Assembly (NCBI GenBank): GCA_021790075.1
Contig: JAJYIN010000065.1
Coordinates: 1 to 10,122, forward strand
Reading direction: 5' to 3'
DNA from: Actinomycetes bacterium
Lineage (GTDB): Bacteria > Actinomycetota > Thermoleophilia > BMS3ABIN01
DNA: 10,122 nt
The stretch's first letter is position 1. The number at the start of each line of letters is the position of its first letter. The notes under the pieces are model-generated. The model searched no databases and was not told where the DNA came from. It saw only the letters and a program-made list of their open reading frames with translations. The position numbers and the translations under genes were made by a program. This document shows positions 6,471-10,122 of this stretch, one piece after another.

Positions 6471-6879
6471 CGAATATCACCTCAGCGACCCATCCTTCCG
6501 GCCGGCGTTCGACCTTGAGCATGTGGTAAGTGACCGCTTTGATATCCGTCCTGAGGTCATGGCGCGCGGGGTCGATCGGTTCTCCCCACGCGGCTCCACG
6601 CAGGCTGGTTTCGCTCATGTAGTCTATCTCGAAACGGCTCATGAGCATCCCCCGGCTGTCATAAAGATAGAGCAGCTCATTCAGCCATTCCACCAGCAGG
6701 GTTTCCCGGTCTTCAGCTTCTACCGAGATTTCGAACCGTTCCTTGCCCTGAACCTTGGCGGGATCGGAGATGATCGAGAACATGCCGGCGGCGGCGTTGC
6801 AAAATGCCTCTTCGACAGTGCCGCCAAATGCCCTGACACCGGTGTCGGCGGTGTGCTCGATGGTTTCATATTTGCTCAT
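6463..6879 (-). CDS. Archease, activator of RtcB
   Basis: This 138-aa protein of the archease family (PF01951) speeds up guanylylation of RtcB and allows multiple turnover; family members bind a metal through acidic residues. The signature start is visible: YETIEHTADTGVRAFG, with Asp12 in HTADTG. So are the middle block LLVEWLNELLYLYD, the KAVTYHML motif near residue 113-120, and the C-terminal VIFDV with a conserved penultimate Asp137. The length is full. The start fits the family, which begins close to the HTAD motif, although no clear SD precedes it. Its end overlaps rtcB by 8 bases, and the two form a small leftward operon. It is divergent from the Rrf2 gene, with starts 90 bases apart, so the promoters must be interleaved. 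Confidence 0.95.
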   Translation of the reverse strand: MSKYETIEHTADTGVRAFGGTVEEAFCNAAAGMFSIISDPAKVQGKERFEISVEAEDRETLLVEWLNELLYLYDSRGMLMSRFEIDYMSETSLRGAAWGEPIDPARHDLRTDIKAVTYHMLKVERRPEGWVAEVIFDV

Positions 6880-6892
6880 CAGCAGCGGATAC

Positions 6893-6921
6893 TTGACATT
6901 TTCGATCCCCTGGCATATAAT
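6893..6921 (+). promoter_or_regulatory. Consensus housekeeping promoter of the Rrf2-cysK cluster
   Basis: TTGACA (6893-6898), exactly 17 bases, then TATAAT (6916-6921): both hexamers and the spacing match the sigma-70/sigma-A consensus fully. Transcription should start near 6928, giving a leader of about 42 bases before the Rrf2 gene. Such a strong promoter usually needs repression, which fits an autoregulating Rrf2 repressor. The -35 lies only 14 bases before the divergent archease start codon. Confidence 0.9.
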
Positions 6922-6939
6922 TCAGCAATAATAAAAGCT

Positions 6940-6952
6940 GATAATACTTATC
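6940..6952. promoter_or_regulatory. Candidate Rrf2 operator (5-3-5 palindrome)
   Basis: GATAA-TAC-TTATC is a perfect dyad lying about 12-24 bases after the predicted transcription start and about 18 bases before the Rrf2 ATG, in an AT-rich island within GC-rich DNA. The position suits repression of both the sulfur cluster and the divergent archease promoter. Binding by the encoded Rrf2 protein is an inference from position and symmetry. Confidence 0.5.
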
Positions 6953-6969
6953 AAATTAATGGAGTTAAT

Positions 6970-7410
6970 ATGAACATCTCGGCAAAAAGCAAGTATGCGG
7001 TGAGGGCGCTGGTCGAGTTGGCACAGAACAACGACGGGCAGCCAATACCCATCGGTGACATCGCGAACAAACGTGACATCCCCCTCCAGTTCCTGGAACA
7101 GCTTTTTTCTAGTCTCCGCAAAGCCGGTATTCTAAACAGCCATCGCGGCGTGCGCGGTGGCTTCAGCTTCAAGAGGCTGCCGGAGGACGTCACCGTGCTC
7201 GACGTGGTGGAAGTGCTGGACGGCAATGTCGCTCCCGCTACCTGCACCATCGGCGCCGAATGCAACAAATCCAGCCGTTGCGCGGTCAAGGATGTATGGG
7301 CGGAGGCGAAAAGCAGCCTCGAGGGGGTCCTCGCTGCGGCCACGATTGCCGACCTGGCCGATAAAGAAACACTTTTGCAGGAAGATGTCAAAGAGATGTA
7401 CTACATTTAG
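6970..7410 (+). CDS. IscR-like Rrf2 family transcriptional regulator
   Basis: The 146-aa protein is a full-length Rrf2 family DNA-binding regulator. An N-terminal winged helix-turn-helix covers about residues 1-65 (SAKSKYAVRALVELA; IPLQFLEQLFSSLRKAGIL; then the wing HRGVRGGF). Glu43 is at the position that in IscR sorts type 1 from type 2 sites. Three cysteines, C92, C98 and C104 (C-x5-C-x5-C), match the [2Fe-2S] ligands of E. coli IscR in spacing and number. The fourth IscR ligand, His107, is Lys here. It therefore probably senses Fe-S or redox/sulfur state, unlike CymR, which lacks these Cys. ATG 6970 has ATGGAG ending five bases upstream; the frame is open further upstream (to 6523) but runs through the promoter, so that start is rejected. 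It heads a cluster of sulfur genes, as CymR-type regulators do, and probably represses it. Confidence 0.95.
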   Translation: MNISAKSKYAVRALVELAQNNDGQPIPIGDIANKRDIPLQFLEQLFSSLRKAGILNSHRGVRGGFSFKRLPEDVTVLDVVEVLDGNVAPATCTIGAECNKSSRCAVKDVWAEAKSSLEGVLAAATIADLADKETLLQEDVKEMYYI

Positions 7411-7440
7411 CCTGAAGCACAATTTTTGGAAGGAACGACA

Positions 7441-8409
7441 ATGCCTGAACTGACAAAAAGCCAAGCCCGGATCGCCGCCGATCTGCTGCAGCTGATCGGC
7501 AATACGCCCATGGTCAGGCTCAAGAAAGCGTCTGCAGAGACGGGAGCCGAGGTCGTGGCGAAACTGGAAAGTTTTAACCCGGGGGGCAGTGTCAAGGACC
7601 GCATCGGCGCCGCCATGATCGAGGCGGCGGAAAACGAGGGGCATATCATTCCCGGCAAGACCGTCATCATCGAACCGACCAGCGGCAATACCGGCATCGC
7701 CCTGGCGTTCGTCTGCGCCGCCAAGGGCTATAAGCTGATACTGACGATGCCGGACACCATGAGTGTGGAGCGGCGGTCGCTCCTGAAAGCTTTTGGCGCC
7801 GAGCTGGTTTTGACCCCGGGTCCGGACGGCATGCGGGGCGCCGTCGAGAAGGCGGAAGCGCTGGCCGAGGAGATCGGCAGCGCCTATGTGCCGCAGCAGT
7901 TCAAAAACCCGGCAAATCCGGAAGTGCATCGCCGGACCACCGCCGAGGAGATCTGGCGCGACACCGAGGGAGCCGTCGACGTTTTTATCTCCGGCGTCGG
8001 TACCGGCGGGACGATCTCCGGTGTGGGAGAAGTCCTCAAGGAACGCAAACCTTCAGCACAGGTTGTGGCAGTCGAGCCCAAGGCGTCGCCGGTGCTTTCC
8101 GGCGGCGACCCTGGGCCGCACCGCATCCAGGGAATCGGAGCGGGTTTTGTTCCCGACGTATTAAATATTAATATTTACGATGAGATCATCCAGGTATCCA
8201 ATGAGGATGCCGAGCAGACTACCAGACGGCTGGCGACCGAGGAGGGCATCCTCTGCGGCATCTCTTCGGGAGCGGCGGCCTGGGCCGCCGTTGCGGTGGC
8301 CCGCCGGGCTGAGAACAAAGGCAGGATGGTCGTGGTGCTGCTGCCGGACACGGGCGAGCGCTACCTGACCACACAATTGTTTACAGACCCGCGCCCGGGG
8401 GCAAGGTAG
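7441..8409 (+). CDS. cysK: Cysteine synthase (O-acetylserine sulfhydrylase)
   Basis: This PLP enzyme makes cysteine from O-acetyl-L-serine and sulfide (or a sulfur carrier) in the cytoplasm. It has 322 aa, typical for CysK/CysM. Visible motifs: IGNTPMVRL (19-27); NPGGSVKDR with the PLP lysine K52; PTSGNTG (79-85), which holds substrate and cofactor; GVGTGGTISG (about residues 184-193), the PLP phosphate loop; and CGISSGAA near residue 275, with the Ser that contacts the pyridine nitrogen. ATG 7441 has GGAAGGA six bases upstream and lies 30 bases after the Rrf2 stop; a TTG at 7426 is in frame but lies before the SD. Fold-type II relatives such as CysM or cystathionine beta-synthase are possible, but the motifs fit CysK best. 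The neighbouring MoeB-like and JAMM genes resemble the mycobacterial CysM-CysO-Mec route, so thiocarboxylate sulfur is a possible alternative to free sulfide. Confidence 0.95.
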   Translation: MPELTKSQARIAADLLQLIGNTPMVRLKKASAETGAEVVAKLESFNPGGSVKDRIGAAMIEAAENEGHIIPGKTVIIEPTSGNTGIALAFVCAAKGYKLILTMPDTMSVERRSLLKAFGAELVLTPGPDGMRGAVEKAEALAEEIGSAYVPQQFKNPANPEVHRRTTAEEIWRDTEGAVDVFISGVGTGGTISGVGEVLKERKPSAQVVAVEPKASPVLSGGDPGPHRIQGIGAGFVPDVLNINIYDEIIQVSNEDAEQTTRRLATEEGILCGISSGAAAWAAVAVARRAENKGRMVVVLLPDTGERYLTTQLFTDPRPGAR

Positions 8410-8437
8410 TTCGGCATCTCCCGCGCAAGGAGGAGAG

Positions 8438-8677
8438 ATGGACGTTAAGGAAGACTACCTGCTGGATGCCCGCGGCCTCAAGTGCCCCATGCCTTCCGTG
8501 AAAACCGCCCTGGCTTTGGAGCAACTGGGCGGCGGCGGCATCGTCAAGGTGATGGTGGATGACCCCATCAGCAAGAACGACCTTCCCCAGTGGGTGCGCG
8601 GCAACGGCCATCAGGTGCTCGGCATCGAGGACGCTGAAGGTTATACGGAGATTTACGTCAAGAAAGCCGGCGGCTAG
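8438..8677 (+). CDS. TusA/SirA family sulfur carrier, ending in Gly-Gly
   Basis: This 79-aa protein of the TusA/SirA/YedF family (PF01206) is expected to carry persulfide sulfur on a conserved Cys. The signature LDARGLKCPMPSVKT is complete, with Cys16 in CPMP. The family's central beta strand IVKVMVDDP and the W-x3-GN-GHQVLG helix/strand region follow, so the fold appears whole. A strong SD (AAGGAGG, 8427-8433) sits four bases before the ATG. It lies between cysK and a MoeB/ThiF-type E1, where related clusters often hold a ThiS/MoaD/CysO ubiquitin-fold carrier. Its last residues are YVKKAGG; a terminal Gly-Gly is the feature E1-like enzymes adenylate, and is not part of the usual TusA mechanism. 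Whether this is meaningful or chance cannot be told from one sequence. Confidence 0.92.
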   Translation: MDVKEDYLLDARGLKCPMPSVKTALALEQLGGGGIVKVMVDDPISKNDLPQWVRGNGHQVLGIEDAEGYTEIYVKKAGG

Positions 8678-8679
8678 CG

Positions 8680-8695
8680 CCGCGGCGGCCCGCGG
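8680..8695 (+). terminator. GC hairpin between the tusA-like and moeB-like genes
   Basis: CCGCGG, a CGGC loop, CCGCGG begins three bases after the stop of the TusA-like gene. The stem is strong but no T tract follows. It might slow or partly stop transcription, or protect the upstream message from decay; it is not a classical terminator. Confidence 0.3.
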
Positions 8696-8700
8696 GCAAG

Positions 8701-8729
8701 TTCAGAAACCGGCGTCTAGATGCTATCAT
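8701..8729 (+). promoter_or_regulatory. Possible internal promoter before the moeB-like gene
   Basis: TTCAGA (8701-8706, 4 of 6), 17 bases, TATCAT (8724-8729, 5 of 6) in the 89-base gap between the TusA-like and MoeB-like genes. This gap is larger than the others in the cluster. A start near 8736 would leave about 30 bases before TTG 8767. Separate transcription of the moeB-mec-larE half is therefore possible but not shown. Confidence 0.35.
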
Positions 8730-8766
8730 CGGATCATGACCCTCCCTATTTGTTTGGAGCAGGAAC

Positions 8767-9582
8767 TTGTTCAATCTGAGTGAAGAAGAAATAGAAAGAT
8801 ATTCCCGCCACATCATTCTGCCCGAGCTGGGCGGGACGGGACAGCAGAAACTCAAGGACTCCAGCGTCCTGGTGGTCGGAGCCGGCGGCCTCGGTTCGCC
8901 GGTGCTGCTCTACCTGGCCGCGGCCGGGGTTGGCCGGATCGGCGTCATCGAGGACGATGTCGTCGACGTCACCAACCTGCAGCGCCAGGTGCTGCACTCC
9001 ACCCCCGACATCGGCAAGCCCAAGGTGGAAAGCGCGGGCGAGAGCATGAAGCAGATCAACCCGCACGTGGAGGTTGATGTTTACCATCAGCGGCTCACCA
9101 AGGACAACATCTTTCCACTGATAGACAAGTACGATGTCATCGTCGACGGTGTTGACAACTTCCCCACCCGTTACCTGATCAATGACGCCTGCGTGATGAA
9201 GGAAAAGACGCTTGTCGAAGGGGGAATCCTCAGGTTCATGGGCTTGATCATGAGCATCCGCGGTGGCCAGTCTGCCTGCTACCGCTGCGTTTTCGAGGAG
9301 CCGCCTCCGCCCGGAACCGTGCCGAGCTGCGCCGAAGCCGGAGTCCTGGGCGCGGTCGCCGGTGTGGTGGGAACGCTCCAGGCGACCGAGGTGCTGAAGA
9401 TCCTCACCGGCGTCGGTAAACCGCTGTACAACAGGCTGGTTCAGTTCGATGCCGAAGAGCTGCGCTTCCATGAGGTGAAGGCCAAGCGCAATCCCAAGTG
9501 CCCGGTGTGCGGCGAGGAGCCGACCATCACCGAACTGGTCGAATACGCCTATACCTGCGAGACCCAGGCGCCCAAGACCTGA
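8767..9582 (+). CDS. MoeB/ThiF family E1-like adenylyltransferase
   Basis: This 271-aa cytoplasmic enzyme adenylates the C-terminal glycine of a sulfur carrier protein (ThiS, MoaD or CysO type) so that it can be loaded with sulfur. Motifs: the start LSEEEIERYSRHIILPE is typical of MoeB; GAGGLGS (38-44) is the nucleotide loop; VTNLQRQVLH contains Arg73, matching the catalytic Arg of E. coli MoeB; D130 lies in DGVDNFPTRY; two CxxC pairs (C171/C174 and C245/C248) bind structural zinc; and C188 in PSCAEAGVLG is the mobile cysteine of the family. There is no C-terminal rhodanese domain, so sulfur must come from elsewhere. The start is TTG 8767, with GGAG seven bases upstream and the right N-terminus for the family. 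Its stop overlaps the next start (TGATG). MoeB, ThiF and CysO-activating subtypes cannot be separated by eye. Confidence 0.94.
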   Translation: MFNLSEEEIERYSRHIILPELGGTGQQKLKDSSVLVVGAGGLGSPVLLYLAAAGVGRIGVIEDDVVDVTNLQRQVLHSTPDIGKPKVESAGESMKQINPHVEVDVYHQRLTKDNIFPLIDKYDVIVDGVDNFPTRYLINDACVMKEKTLVEGGILRFMGLIMSIRGGQSACYRCVFEEPPPPGTVPSCAEAGVLGAVAGVVGTLQATEVLKILTGVGKPLYNRLVQFDAEELRFHEVKAKRNPKCPVCGEEPTITELVEYAYTCETQAPKT

Positions 9583-10007
9583 TGCCTGGCAGACTGCGGC
9601 TTTCTGCGGCGCAGCTGGAAACAATCATCGAGCATGCCCGCGCAAACCAGCCGGAAGAGGCTTGCGGTATTCTGGCGGGGGATGCCGACGGCCGGGTGCG
9701 CCAGGTTTTCGCCATGGAGAACGCCGAGCACAGCCGCACCTTTTACATGATGGATTCCCGCGAACAGTTCCAGGTTTTCGATCAAATCGAGCGGGAGGGG
9801 CTGGACCTGCTGGCCATTTTCCACTCCCACCCCCACTCCGAGGCATATCCATCGGCCCATGACCGGGAGCTGGCCTATTATCCTGATTCGTTATATCTGA
9901 TTATTTCCCTGATGAATGCCAAGCCGGATTATCACGCCTTCAGGATCGTCGATGGAGCCGTGGCGGAAGCGGAGATAGTGATCGAAGACGATGTCGTCCC
10001 TGCTTGA
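9582..10007 (+). CDS. JAMM/MPN+ metalloprotease, Mec-type
   Basis: The 141-aa protein is a single-domain JAMM (MPN+) zinc peptidase, normal in size for Mec, the mycobacterial enzyme that releases cysteine from the C-terminus of CysO. The active site is complete: Glu26 in PEEACGIL, then HSHPHSEAYPSAHD, giving H81 and H83 as zinc ligands, S91, and D94. Relatives cut after the Gly-Gly of ubiquitin-like carriers, regenerating the free tail or releasing a cysteine adduct. The ATG overlaps the preceding stop by one base (TGATG), so it is translationally coupled to the E1-like gene, consistent with both acting on the same carrier. No SD stands out, as expected for coupling. No ubiquitin-like carrier is encoded in this window, so the natural substrate is open. 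Confidence 0.93.
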   Translation: MPGRLRLSAAQLETIIEHARANQPEEACGILAGDADGRVRQVFAMENAEHSRTFYMMDSREQFQVFDQIEREGLDLLAIFHSHPHSEAYPSAHDRELAYYPDSLYLIISLMNAKPDYHAFRIVDGAVAEAEIVIEDDVVPA

Positions 10008-10122
10008 AAGCCTGCGGAAATCGATCAGGCCTCTGGGCAGCGTGGCCGTCGGTTTCTCCGGCGGCGTAGACTCTACCGTGGTGGCGGCCGCAGCCGTCCT
10101 CGAGCTGGGGCCGGAAAATACC
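9991..10122 (+). CDS. larE: LarE-like PP-loop sulfur transferase (N-terminal part, cut by window edge)
   Basis: The first 44 codons are visible, starting at ATG 9991 and overlapping the JAMM gene by 17 bases in another frame. SVAVGFSGGVDSTVV contains the PP-loop SGGVDST (residues 23-29) that binds ATP in N-type ATP pyrophosphatases. The preceding LLESLRKSIRPLGS and following AAAAVLELGPENT closely follow the N-terminus of LarE, which supplies sulfur to the nickel-pincer cofactor of lactate racemase-type enzymes. Other PP-loop enzymes (NadE, GuaA, tRNA thiolases, ExsB/QueC) share the SGGVDST loop, but the spacing and flanks favour LarE. Without the C-terminal half, the sulfur-donor type (sacrificial Cys or Fe-S cluster) cannot be read. 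Its place at the end of a sulfur cluster fits a sulfur-transfer role. Confidence 0.8.
   Translation, partial: MSSLLESLRKSIRPLGSVAVGFSGGVDSTVVAAAAVLELGPENT

Noticed and set aside
6523..6969. Open frame that would extend the Rrf2 regulator to 295 residues
   Set aside because: It runs antisense through archease and through the consensus promoter; ATG 6970 has a good SD and begins exactly at the family N-terminus.
7132..7929. A 265-codon minus-strand open frame opposite Rrf2 and cysK
   Set aside because: It overlaps two well-supported genes on the other strand and has no recognisable motif.
8746..9624. A 292-codon minus-strand open frame opposite the moeB-like gene
   Set aside because: It is antisense to a gene with a full set of MoeB motifs and has no domain signature.
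1..10122. Mobile elements, CRISPR arrays or horizontally acquired islands
   Set aside because: No transposase or integrase motif, no regularly spaced direct repeats, no terminal repeats, and all genes are ordinary housekeeping or metabolic types with similar GC-rich codon use.

Overview
This GC-rich bacterial window has mostly ATG starts with some GTG and TTG, several tightly coupled gene pairs and two or more genes without a clear Shine-Dalgarno (SD). The gene set (AI-2E permeases, archease/RtcB, IscR-like Rrf2, CysK, JAMM protease, LarE) and the secreted muralidase with surface-type repeats suggest a Gram-positive, possibly deep-branching Actinomycetota or a relative. That placement is an inference, because no rRNA or other marker gene is present. 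No mobile element, CRISPR array or tRNA gene was found.

Layout. (1) Positions 1-1583, minus strand: two tandem AI-2E family membrane proteins, the downstream one cut by the window edge. (2) Positions 1764-3364, plus strand: a membrane-anchored protein with a degenerate M23/LytM-like domain, then, 8 bases later, a divergent MTAP/purine nucleoside phosphorylase family protein. (3) Positions 3406-4815, minus strand: a secreted lytic transglycosylase with a proline-rich linker and three C-terminal wall/surface-type repeats. (4) Positions 4816-5027: an intergenic stretch with a plus-oriented terminator-like hairpin and other inverted repeats. (5) Positions 5028-6879, minus strand: archease and the RNA ligase RtcB, overlapping by 8 bases. 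(6) Positions 6893-10122, plus strand: a sulfur gene cluster driven at its head by a textbook promoter (TTGACA, 17 bp, TATAAT): IscR-like Rrf2 regulator, cysK, a TusA-like carrier, a MoeB/ThiF E1-like enzyme, a JAMM (Mec-type) protease and the start of larE.

The sulfur cluster is the most interesting part. Its regulator carries the three Cys of IscR at exactly residues 92, 98 and 104, but has Lys where IscR has the His107 ligand. A 5-3-5 palindrome lies just after the predicted transcription start. The cluster has an E1-like adenylating enzyme and a JAMM protease, as in CysO/ThiS-type protein-thiocarboxylate pathways, but no ubiquitin-fold carrier is encoded here. The TusA-like protein in its place ends in Gly-Gly, the tail expected of an E1/JAMM substrate. 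Whether that Gly-Gly is functional is the main open question.
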